The position numbers were made by a program, and so were the translations under genes. The notes under the pieces were generated by a model. It did not search any database. It was not told the DNA's origin and was given only the letters and a program-made list of their open reading frames with translations. Positions 1-6,234 of a stretch of 8,834 nt of DNA are shown one piece after another. The DNA is from an uncultured Prevotella sp. Lineage in GTDB: Bacteria > Bacteroidota > Bacteroidia > Bacteroidales > Bacteroidaceae. Position 1 is the first letter of the stretch; each line of letters starts with the position of its first letter. The stretch is taken from the NCBI GenBank assembly GCA_934190685.1, contig CAKPTK010000091.1, forward strand, positions 1 to 8,834, written 5' to 3'.

Positions 1-1308
1 TACAGAACCATCCTGATAGGTTGTGATAGAAGGTGTCTGAACAGTTGTTGTCGTACCTTGCTCAGCAAATGTTACATCTTTTACTACAGCATCAAAGGTG
101 ATGGGGAAGAGACCCGCATGATTTGGATCATCATCAGTTGAGCCATTGGTGTTCTGAGAAATCTTGAACAGGTAGGTGTACAGGGTGTTTGGCTCCCACT
201 TAGCGAAGGCAGCAGGGATAGCAGCTGTTGCACCTTTGACCGTGATAGTCTCGTTAGAACCATCCTCTGATTCCAAAACGTAGTCACACTTGATCAAGAT
301 GGCAGCAGCAGTAGTAGCAGAAGGTGTAGGCATTACGGTGAAGTAACCTTTTTCTTCCATGTCACCATCCTTACCATACAGTTTGGCAACGTCTGTTTCT
401 GTAGAAGAGGTAGCCGGAACACCTGTCAGTTCACCTGCATACCAATCGCCCTGCTCTGTCAAACCGGTTGTATTATATACAAAGGTATAACTTGGAGTAT
501 CAGTCCATGAATATGTAACTGTAGCACTTGCATTTTCGCCACCAACAAAATATTTATCAGTTGCTGATGTCAGAATGACGTTGGTACTCGTCTCTGCAGA
601 GGTTGCACCTTTCTTATAGAAATGAATTTCCTTAATCTTATAACCAGGAATGTTTTCATAGAAACCAACACGGACCTTCGACTGCTGACGAACAAAATTA
701 AATTTCACTGTTTTTTTGTAGTCCGCCTTCTTGACAATCACAGGATCAGCAAGGTAAACAGGAGCTGGAGATGTTGCATAACCTTCACCTGATAATGTTT
801 TTGCATTAAGGTGACCGGCAAGACCAGACAAGGTAGCAGTCTCCACATAGCCATTTGTACCTACATTAAATACGACATTCGCTACAGGAGAACCAGCAAC
901 AAAGCGGTAATCTGTAGAAGAATAGTCCCAATACTTGATGGTCTGTTCTTTTTTTGTTTCGACATTGCTTGTTCCATGTGTACCAGCAACACCGACATAC
1001 TCCCAACCATTCGGATTGGAAGCTGTTCCCTTGCTGTCATCATCCCACAAGACATAGTTTTCAAACACTTTGTCATACTTGCTATCAGCAGCACTCTTTA
1101 CGCCATAAATTTTGAACTGATTGTCGAGTTTCACAAAATCAGTTCCCGTGTTCGAAGTTGCACGCGTAATCTTACCCGTCTCACCACCGAAATGAATGGC
1201 AACATCTGAAGAACCTGTTGCACCTCCAGGATTCTCACCCAAGAAGTCGTCGCTTGAACAGCTGGCGAGAGCCAGAGCTGAAGCAGCAAAAATAAAATAC
1301 TTCTTCAT
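1..1308 (-). CDS. Major fimbrillin, Mfa1/FimA-type lipoprotein precursor (C-terminus cut by window edge)
   Basis: Uninterrupted frame of 436 residues from an ATG at 1308 to the left edge; no stop is reached, so the C-terminus lies outside. An in-frame ATG two codons earlier (1314) is possible. Residues 1-16 form a lipoprotein signal (LALAS then Cys17). The following SSDD resembles the Bacteroidetes lipoprotein export signal for surface exposure. KITRA places Arg49-Ala50 where Porphyromonas fimbrillins are cut by an arginine protease before polymerising; that match is from family knowledge. Near residue 390 comes a W-x-PNT-x-YTY-x-FKI motif typical of fimbrillins, followed by ITFDAVVKD (403-411). 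The likely role is the polymerising shaft subunit of a surface fimbria used in adhesion or biofilm. It follows the DUF5119 gene by about 67 bases with no TAnnTTTG promoter between, so it is probably cotranscribed. Its GC content is far below that of its neighbours. Family call is firm; major versus minor subunit is inference. Confidence 0.88.
   Translation of the reverse strand, partial: MKKYFIFAASALALASCSSDDFLGENPGGATGSSDVAIHFGGETGKITRATSNTGTDFVKLDNQFKIYGVKSAADSKYDKVFENYVLWDDDSKGTASNPNGWEYVGVAGTHGTSNVETKKEQTIKYWDYSSTDYRFVAGSPVANVVFNVGTNGYVETATLSGLAGHLNAKTLSGEGYATSPAPVYLADPVIVKKADYKKTVKFNFVRQQSKVRVGFYENIPGYKIKEIHFYKKGATSAETSTNVILTSATDKYFVGGENASATVTYSWTDTPSYTFVYNTTGLTEQGDWYAGELTGVPATSSTETDVAKLYGKDGDMEEKGYFTVMPTPSATTAAAILIKCDYVLESEDGSNETITVKGATAAIPAAFAKWEPNTLYTYLFKISQNTNGSTDDDPNHAGLFPITFDAVVKDVTFAEQGTTTTVQTPSITTYQDGSV
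1159..1164 (-). other. Predicted fimbrillin maturation site (Arg49-Ala50 codons)
   Basis: These two codons encode Arg49 and Ala50 in the sequence KITRA. In P. gingivalis FimA and Mfa1 an arginine-specific gingipain cuts after an Arg at almost the same distance from the start. Cutting removes the lipidated propeptide and opens the groove for donor-strand polymerisation. The match in position and residues is visible; use of the site here is inferred, and Prevotella relatives lack classical gingipains, so another protease would have to act. Confidence 0.55.
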
Positions 1309-1375
1309 GATCATTTGTTTTAATTAGTGATTAATGTATTTATAAATTCTCGTTTTCTTATTTTGTTGTGGTTGT
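1309..1375 (-). other. AT-rich leader between DUF5119 gene and fimbrillin gene
   Basis: This is a 67-base, strongly AT-rich spacer between the DUF5119 stop and the fimbrillin ATG. It contains a 10-bp palindrome (ATTTATAAAT, 1338-1347) and an A-rich run just ahead of the start, as favoured by Bacteroidetes ribosomes. On the minus strand I find no TTTG/TAnnTTTG promoter and no GC-rich terminator. The simplest reading is an untranslated spacer inside one transcript that helps strong translation of the shaft protein. Confidence 0.5.
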
Positions 1376-2623
1376 TTACATGTCAAATTCCCATTCCTTC
1401 TCCTCGAAGTCCTTGACCACGGCGTTGAAGCCCGAACCACCAGGTCTCACAGGCACGGGGACATGATCCATGTCCAATTCCACCGTGATGACACCGCCAC
1501 GGAAGAGCTTCCTCACCTGGTCGGTCACGTCGAACACCATCGTGGAGTCCTTGCCGTTGTAGAACTGCACCGTCACGTCGAGATAGTGGCGGTTGCCGAG
1601 GTCTGCATCTCTCACCTCCTCCAGCGACTTTGTATAGGAACGAGTGCTGAGACGGTGAGGGTTGAGTTTCGGCATGCCGAACGTCAATACCTTGCCGCCC
1701 AAGATGTCCACCTTCTCGCCGTCCTTATATGCCAGGTCTTTCTTCATGCGCATGTGGGTGCTCACGGTGATGGCGTCGGCACCCGTCACGCCCGTGTTGA
1801 GCGTCACCGAGCGCGCCATGCCACTGAGGTTGGCGTTGCCGTCGATGGAAGTGATGATGCGGCCGTTGCGGTTGTTGTTGTGCAGGACGACCTGCAACAG
1901 ATATATATAGGTAACGGGCTGTAGTTCCATCTCCAGTTGGCGCATCCATGTCTTTCGGTCCTCGTCGTAGATGAAGCCGTCGAGATTGCGGTTGATGTTG
2001 ATGCCACTCTCGTAGCCGGCAAAGAGTTCCTCGGGCTGATAGAATGAGTGGGTGTATTTCGGGAGGTTGTAGCGCACGGACGACATGGTCTGCCCCGTGT
2101 ATGCCGTCACATAGTCATAGGTGCTGGTCTCGTCGATGCGCACACTCTGCACACCATCGGATGTCTGAATATCGTTCCATGCCAGAATGTCCCAATAGCC
2201 GAAGTCGTATTTGGCGGAAAGATAGTGGTTGGTAAGATAGTGTTTGTAAGGAGCCGAGTGGGGACCGAACGCCACCTCGTCGGTGAAATAGCGGCGCACC
2301 TCGAAAGCGGTGGGTTCCGTGTAGCCGAGCGAACCGAAAATCTGCGTGTCGGTCTCGTCCCAACCATAATACCAATGTGCCTGCCAGTCATACTCCTCAT
2401 CGTATTTGAGATGATAGTTCCACAACACCTTGAGGTCGAGGCTCACCTCGGGCAGATCCATGGTGATGTCGGTGCCGCCGCGGTGGAGATGGAGGTCAGG
2501 TTCTCGCTCGCACCCCGCCAGCGTCATGCCCGCCAACAGAAGACACACGCCCCCCATCACCCCGCAGCGCTGGTGGCGTGCGGCATGCAACAGTCGGATG
2601 ATATGTTTCTTTATCTTAGGCAT
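1376..2623 (-). CDS. DUF5119-family fimbrial-operon lipoprotein
   Basis: A 415-residue protein starting at ATG 2623. It has a basic n-region (MPKIKKHIIR...) that is unusually long, a hydrophobic stretch at about 22-36, and a lipobox LAGC with Cys38 as the predicted lipidated residue. The mature protein opens with a short charged linker, then DITMDLPEVSLDLKVLW, and further on has LSGMARSV and TGVTG around 268-281. This layout resembles the DUF5119 family, which in Bacteroidales sits in fimbrillin operons and is thought to adopt a FimA-like beta-sandwich. The C-terminus (GFNAVVKDFEEKEWEFDM) shares AVVKD with the fimbrillin encoded next. The gene starts 30 bases after the DUF3575 stop and precedes the fimbrillin, so an accessory, anchor or tip role in the same fimbria is likely. 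The exact function of the family is not established; DUF assignment is from memory of the family pattern. Confidence 0.75.
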   Translation of the reverse strand: MPKIKKHIIRLLHAARHQRCGVMGGVCLLLAGMTLAGCEREPDLHLHRGGTDITMDLPEVSLDLKVLWNYHLKYDEEYDWQAHWYYGWDETDTQIFGSLGYTEPTAFEVRRYFTDEVAFGPHSAPYKHYLTNHYLSAKYDFGYWDILAWNDIQTSDGVQSVRIDETSTYDYVTAYTGQTMSSVRYNLPKYTHSFYQPEELFAGYESGININRNLDGFIYDEDRKTWMRQLEMELQPVTYIYLLQVVLHNNNRNGRIITSIDGNANLSGMARSVTLNTGVTGADAITVSTHMRMKKDLAYKDGEKVDILGGKVLTFGMPKLNPHRLSTRSYTKSLEEVRDADLGNRHYLDVTVQFYNGKDSTMVFDVTDQVRKLFRGGVITVELDMDHVPVPVRPGGSGFNAVVKDFEEKEWEFDM

Positions 2624-2645
2624 TTTTTCAATTTCGTTTTCTCTC

Positions 2646-2663
2646 GGCGCGATCTATCGCGCC
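2646..2663 (-). other. GC-rich stem-loop straddling the DUF3575 stop codon
   Basis: GGCGCGAT and ATCGCGCC form perfect 8-bp arms separated by two bases; in RNA the innermost pairs would open to make the loop. The TAG stop at 2654-2656 lies in its centre. No T-run follows, so it is not a standard terminator. It could stabilise or mark a processing point in the message between the outer-membrane gene and the lipoprotein gene, which begins at 2623. Structure is read from sequence; function is inference. Confidence 0.5.
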
Positions 2664-4051
2664 CTGTTCTGCACGGCCTGCAAGCCTTTCACCCGTTCAC
2701 GGCTGCGGAAGCTGGCGCCGTTCTTGTGGTTGCGTCGATAGAGGAGGTCGTAGCTGAGAGTGATCTCCACCCGTGTGGGACCGAGCCAAGAGTAGCGGTG
2801 CTTGCGCTTCTGGAAGTCGTTGGCGTCGCCATACCATTTATAATAATACAATTCGGGGTCGGTGTCGGGCTTCACCGGACACTTCCACTGATAGGGGTCG
2901 TAGAGGGTGCGGAAGAATCCGCCCTGCAATCCGAACTCCAGTCGCCAGTGTTCCGAGCGTCCCAGGGGGACCACATAGCCCATGCCGAGACCACCCCCCC
3001 AGCCTTCGCCTTCCCATCCACGGCGCTCGCCGAAACAGATGTTGTAGAGTCCGGCATGGGCATAGGCACTGAAGTAGAGTCCCTTGAAAGCCGCACCCTC
3101 GCCGGGACGACGCTGGAGAATGTCGCCGCTGCGCAAGTAGTAGCGGGTGTGTATCTGGTAGTTGCGCACCTGGAAATAGCGGTGCTCCCGATAGTGTTGC
3201 CACCAGGGACCGTCGAAACTGGCGCCGTAGGTAAAATGTCCACGCAATGGATAGTATTCTATCGCCACGTTCGGTATCGGGCAGAAACGGCCGTAGCCAG
3301 GCATATAGGCAAAGTCGAAGAGCAAGTTGGTCTTGATGCTGAGCAACTCGCGTCGGGGTTCGTCAAGCGGTTTCCGGGCAACAGGCACGGAAACAGGTTG
3401 CAGACCCTGCAAACTGAAATGAAAGTCTAAAGGAGGAAGCACGATGCCGCCTTGTTTCGCCACAAGCGACGAAACGGGCACCGACTCGACGAGCAACTCG
3501 TCGATCGCCATGATGCGCACGGCGCGCAACTTCGGGAAATAATACTGGAGCAAGCGTTTCCACAACTTGCCGCCATCATACGCCATCAGCGCACCCTTGA
3601 TGCGCCAGGTGTTGCCGCCCCGACGGAGGATGTCGTCGACTGCGGGAAGATAAGAATCGTGATTGAGCCACATCAAGGCACGCATGAGGGAATAGTCCTC
3701 CGTCACCACATCGTAGCGGATGCGGTCGGTGCTGATGCCGTAGCTGTTGAGCAGGGAGTCGACAGCAGCCCGTCTGCCGTTCGCCAACCGTTTGTTGTTG
3801 GCAGTGGAACCCTCGGGAGAAGCGGCGGCACGTCCAAGGACAATGCCCCTACCCTCCAACGCCTTGAGCGCCGGAATCAGCGAGTCAGTAATCCACTTCC
3901 TATCGCGGTCGTTGATATTGATTTTGTCCACAACGAATAGGATGGGCCGGGAGTTGTGCAGGAACAAGCTGTCTGTCGTCTTGACTTGAGCGGTTGCTGT
4001 CTGAACAAAGCCCCAAATCATTGCAAACATCATTAATACAATGTTTCGCAC
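2654..4051 (-). CDS. Outer-membrane protein: OmpA-like N-terminal domain plus DUF3575 barrel, fimbrial operon
   Basis: A 465-residue protein read from a GTG at 4051. An in-frame TAA lies two codons upstream, and the next ATG (residue 7) would lose the only charged residue of the signal peptide, so GTG is preferred. Residues 1-21 are a Sec signal ending ATA before Gln22. Residues about 35-120 resemble an OmpA C-terminal-type domain (AASPEGS at 76-82, then LANGRRAAV). The usual peptidoglycan-binding Asp position is Ser/Pro here, while the Arg-rich helix is kept. From about 237 (SIKTNLLFDFAYMPG) to 440 lies a DUF3575-type region rich in alternating aromatics, as in an outer-membrane beta-barrel, followed by a 25-residue basic tail. 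First gene of the fimbrial cluster; probably an outer-membrane partner or assembly platform for the fimbria. Domain call is good, function inferred. Confidence 0.78.
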   Translation of the reverse strand: MRNIVLMMFAMIWGFVQTATAQVKTTDSLFLHNSRPILFVVDKININDRDRKWITDSLIPALKALEGRGIVLGRAAASPEGSTANNKRLANGRRAAVDSLLNSYGISTDRIRYDVVTEDYSLMRALMWLNHDSYLPAVDDILRRGGNTWRIKGALMAYDGGKLWKRLLQYYFPKLRAVRIMAIDELLVESVPVSSLVAKQGGIVLPPLDFHFSLQGLQPVSVPVARKPLDEPRRELLSIKTNLLFDFAYMPGYGRFCPIPNVAIEYYPLRGHFTYGASFDGPWWQHYREHRYFQVRNYQIHTRYYLRSGDILQRRPGEGAAFKGLYFSAYAHAGLYNICFGERRGWEGEGWGGGLGMGYVVPLGRSEHWRLEFGLQGGFFRTLYDPYQWKCPVKPDTDPELYYYKWYGDANDFQKRKHRYSWLGPTRVEITLSYDLLYRRNHKNGASFRSRERVKGLQAVQNRAR

Positions 4052-4207
4052 GTCTTATCTATATCTTTTTAGGATTCCGCTAATCAGTTCTCAGTTATTT
4101 TGATTTTCGCCTACATGTCTCGGACGATGCGGCACCAAATTAGGGAAACATTCAGTTCGTATTATCTTTATTGTTAGCTTCTTATTTCATAAGTTTTGTA
4201 GAGATTA

Positions 4208-4236
4208 CAAAATTACATTATTTTTTATTTTCTAAA
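4208..4236 (-). promoter_or_regulatory. Candidate Bacteroidetes sigma-70-type promoter for the fimbrial operon
   Basis: Read on the minus strand, TAATTTTG (4215-4208) matches the TAnnTTTG -7 box exactly. The best -33 element is TTTA (4236-4233), one mismatch from TTTG, with a 17-base spacer, slightly shorter than usual. Transcription would begin near 4200, giving a leader of roughly 150 bases before the GTG. The weak -33 box suggests dependence on an activator or on the adjacent A-tract. Confidence 0.4.
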
Positions 4237-4248
4237 GAATATATACGA

Positions 4249-4258
4249 TTTTTTTTTT
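4249..4258. repeat. Ten-base homopolymer (T on plus, A on minus strand) upstream of promoter candidate
   Basis: Ten consecutive T on the plus strand, which is an A-tract on the transcribed side. It lies 13 bases upstream of the weak -33 box of the fimbrial promoter candidate. Tracts like this can act as UP elements or bend DNA, and they are prone to slipped-strand length change. Whether the length varies between strains cannot be seen from one sequence. Confidence 0.6.
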
Positions 4259-4266
4259 ATTTAAAA

Positions 4267-4278
4267 ATTGTTAACAAT
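4267..4278. promoter_or_regulatory. Perfect 12-bp palindrome, possible operator
   Basis: ATTGTTAACAAT is its own reverse complement over all 12 bases and lies about 30 bases upstream of the -33 box of the fimbrial promoter candidate. The dyad and position suit binding by a dimeric regulator. It contains only two G:C pairs and no loop, so it would be a poor terminator for the TPR gene. AT-rich DNA produces short palindromes by chance, so confidence is modest. Confidence 0.35.
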
Positions 4279-4322
4279 ATAGATATTAGGTATCCACAAG
4301 ATAACAGTGTTAGGGATATTGG

Positions 4323-4339
4323 GGAGAATTCACTTCTCC
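4323..4339 (-). other. Short stem-loop overlapping the TPR gene stop codon
   Basis: GGAGAA and TTCTCC form a 6-bp stem around a 5-base loop that includes part of the TGA stop (4330-4332). No T-run follows on the minus strand, so it is at most a weak 3'-end or processing structure. Confidence 0.3.
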
Positions 4340-4953
4340 TCCGCCTTGTTTTTGCATCCCTTGATCATGTTTTCGGTCTGGCGGATACGGGCGTAATGGG
4401 CGGGGTCGTCGAGGAAACGGCGGTAATAGGCAAGGGCGGAAGTCAGCGCCTCGACGGCGTTTGACCACTCCCCTTTCTCCATCATACAAAAACCGATGCG
4501 GTAGTAGCAATCGGCTTTCTCGTTGTCGTGGCACAAGGTGAGCACACGCTCGTAGTCGGGCAATGCCGCATCATATCTGCCCAGCGAGAAGAGACTCTCG
4601 GCACGGGCATAGTAGTAGACCGACAGCTCATGGGGCGAGAGCGACTGCAACTGCGGCAGGGCGCCGTCGAACATGCCGACCGCATGCTCATAGTCCCACT
4701 CTCGATAGTAGCACAGCCCCATGTAGGCATGAAACCTCGGGTTGAGCTTGTAGCTTTTGTCCAACCGCTCGAACAGGAGCAGCGCCTCATGATACTTTCC
4801 GCTCTTGAAATAGTCCAACGCCATGCCCAACCGCTCGCTGTCCTTCACCTGCTGTCCACTTGCCGTGACACTGAAAGGCTGTGTACCGAAGAGCGACAGA
4901 CACAGGCAGAAGGCAAGCCGCCTCGACCAGCTGTTGATGCTCCTCTCTGTCAT
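4330..4953 (-). CDS. Exported tetratricopeptide-repeat protein
   Basis: A 207-residue protein. The start is taken at ATG 4953 because it overlaps the peptidase stop as ATGA (4950-4953), the standard arrangement for translational coupling. A longer start at 4995 would lie inside the peptidase gene and put extra residues ahead of the signal peptide. Residues 1 to about 31 look like a Sec signal (basic TERSINSWSRR, then a hydrophobic core, then SVTASG). From about residue 38 come four TPR-like helix pairs: near 40-70 (GMALDYFKSGKYHEALLLFE), 73-104, 111-142 and 147-180. The C-terminus is a short charged helix (KGCKNKAEEK). TPRs bind other proteins; in this position it may scaffold the secreted peptidase or the wall hydrolase in the periplasm. 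No enzyme motif is visible. Fold call is strong, role inferred. Confidence 0.85.
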   Translation of the reverse strand: MTERSINSWSRRLAFCLCLSLFGTQPFSVTASGQQVKDSERLGMALDYFKSGKYHEALLLFERLDKSYKLNPRFHAYMGLCYYREWDYEHAVGMFDGALPQLQSLSPHELSVYYYARAESLFSLGRYDAALPDYERVLTLCHDNEKADCYYRIGFCMMEKGEWSNAVEALTSALAYYRRFLDDPAHYARIRQTENMIKGCKNKAEEK

Positions 4954-6218
4954 TTTGTGTAGAAATCGATAAGACGGGTCAAGGCATGCTGGCACACAGG
5001 ACAGAAGTCGGGCGTGTCGTTGGTGCGCATCCGGCAGTCAGCACACGGACGGTAGACACCCCTCAGCGAGTAGCCGGCGCCCTCATAGAGTGCCACCTTG
5101 GAGCCTTTCTTGAAGTTGCCCTTGCGGTCGCGCTCCACCATGCCCGCCCATTTGCTTTTGAAGTCGGTCAGCGTGGTGATGTTGGGTTCCCATGGCTCCA
5201 CGTCGTGGGGATACATCGGGATGTCCTCGAAGTCGTAGGCATATTCGTCGGCGAGACCACCGAACGAGTGGCCAAATTCATGCACCACCACGGGCAGCGA
5301 CTGCGCATGGTGCATCGCCGCCAAATTGTAGGAGTTGAGGATGCCCCCTCCCCCATACTCGCTGGTGTTGACAAGCACGATGATATGCTCGTAGGGGGTT
5401 CCTGCGAGCCAGTTGTGCAAGTCTTTGAGGTTGAGGGTGGTCAGATAGCGGTCGCTATAGAACGTGTCGAAGTGGGAATGGAGGGCGGTCTGCTTCCATA
5501 CATGGTCGTGGGGGACACTCGTTCCGCTCTCCGCCGATGGACTCTCCACCGCCACGATGTTGAACCGTCCCTTCATCGACTTGAAGGGTTCGTGGGCGAA
5601 CAGGGCGTCCATCGCCCGGCGCGCGTCGCTGAGGAAGAGCGGCATCTCCGTCTCGGTATAGCCCTCCGCCACATAGGCGATGTGAATGCACCGAGTGGTG
5701 TCATCGGCTTGCTGGAGCGTCTGGTATGGGGTGACATGGCGCTCGCCGATGCGGCGGATGAGGATATCGGTGGGGGCGACAGTGTGGGTGAAAGTCGCCA
5801 TGACCTGCCGGCGGTTGTCGCGCAGGTCCACCGTCACGTCGACCGTGTCTTTCGGCATGGGCACGAGAAACACGTTCTCGAACGAGCGGCTTGTAGTCTT
5901 CGCCTCGTCGTAGGAGAGCCACTCCTGAAAGAGGGTGGAGAAAGAGTTGCGGTAGATGGTCTCGCCTGTCTTGTGACTGCGCACGGTAATTTGTCCGTTA
6001 CCCTCCAAGGGGAGTTCGGCAAGCCGTTGACGCTTGCCGTACCAATGGGGCATGGAAAGCATTTCATCGACACTGATGGCCTGCTGGCGGGCGTTGCCCG
6101 AGAAGGTGTAGTCGATGCGGAGGGTGCGGTCGGTGAAAAACTGGTTGAAATCCTGCGCTCCCGTCGTGGCGCAAACGACGAGCAGCAGCGCAAGCAGTAG
6201 GTGTCTTATTTGTTTCAT
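4950..6218 (-). CDS. Secreted M64-family zinc metallopeptidase (IgA-peptidase type)
   Basis: A 422-residue protein from ATG 6218. Residues 1-21 are a Sec signal (MKQIRH, hydrophobic core, TTGA before Gln22); Cys16 is not in a valid lipobox. Residues about 25-145 match the beta-rich N-terminal domain of Bacteroides M64 proteins, and 170-420 the catalytic domain. The active site is HEFGHSFGGLADEY: His313 and His317 bind zinc, Glu314 is the catalytic base, and Asp324 is a likely third ligand. Downstream, EGAGY (379-383), the YRP motif, and two CxxC pairs (Cys392/395 and Cys406/409) are typical of the family. M64 is named for a Clostridium ramosum IgA peptidase, but Bacteroidales members are not shown to cut IgA, so the substrate is unknown. 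It lies 16 bases after the HPPK-like gene and overlaps the TPR gene by four bases. Confidence 0.92.
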   Translation of the reverse strand: MKQIRHLLLALLLVVCATTGAQDFNQFFTDRTLRIDYTFSGNARQQAISVDEMLSMPHWYGKRQRLAELPLEGNGQITVRSHKTGETIYRNSFSTLFQEWLSYDEAKTTSRSFENVFLVPMPKDTVDVTVDLRDNRRQVMATFTHTVAPTDILIRRIGERHVTPYQTLQQADDTTRCIHIAYVAEGYTETEMPLFLSDARRAMDALFAHEPFKSMKGRFNIVAVESPSAESGTSVPHDHVWKQTALHSHFDTFYSDRYLTTLNLKDLHNWLAGTPYEHIIVLVNTSEYGGGGILNSYNLAAMHHAQSLPVVVHEFGHSFGGLADEYAYDFEDIPMYPHDVEPWEPNITTLTDFKSKWAGMVERDRKGNFKKGSKVALYEGAGYSLRGVYRPCADCRMRTNDTPDFCPVCQHALTRLIDFYTK

Positions 6219-6234
6219 ACTATAAAAAGTGGTG

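Larger units (their letters stand above)
4052..4329. other. AT-rich intergenic control region upstream of fimbrial operon
   Basis: These 278 bases separate the TPR gene from the DUF3575 gene and contain no convincing coding frame. They hold a TAnnTTTG promoter candidate, a ten-base T/A homopolymer, and a 12-bp perfect palindrome, each listed separately. I looked for inverted repeats flanking the region that would suggest an invertible promoter and saw none. No intrinsic terminator with a T-run was found after the TPR gene, so some read-through from upstream is possible. The bases nearest the GTG start (4052-4140) are less AT-rich and would be 5' untranslated leader. Confidence 0.6.

Noticed and set aside
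811..1209. 132-codon plus-strand frame inside the fimbrillin gene
   Set aside because: The minus-strand frame here is continuous with the fimbrillin signal peptide and motifs; this frame is antisense with no domain.
2048..3430. 460-codon plus-strand open frame spanning the DUF5119 and DUF3575 genes
   Set aside because: It crosses two real genes and their spacer on the opposite strand, with low-complexity composition and no domain. Shadow frame.
4249..4280. Terminator for the TPR gene made of the palindrome plus following T-rich DNA
   Set aside because: The stem has two G:C pairs in 12 bases and no loop, and on the minus strand the longest run nearby is A, not T.
4052..4329. Invertible fimbrial promoter
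   Set aside because: I searched by eye for flanking inverted repeats and found only the single short palindrome at 4267-4278 and no recombinase gene nearby. Inversion is not supported.
4171..4464. 97-codon plus-strand frame starting in the intergenic gap
   Set aside because: Its first half translates AT-rich control DNA and its second half is antisense to the TPR gene; no similarity recognised.
4954..4995. Longer TPR-protein start at 4995
   Set aside because: It lies inside the M64 gene; the ATGA overlap at 4950-4953 and the signal peptide favour ATG 4953.
4986..6200. 404-codon plus-strand open frame opposite the M64 peptidase
   Set aside because: It is exactly antisense to a gene with a full catalytic motif and signal peptide, has no recognisable domain and is rich in His, Arg and Val. 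GC-biased third positions on the true strand create long antisense frames.
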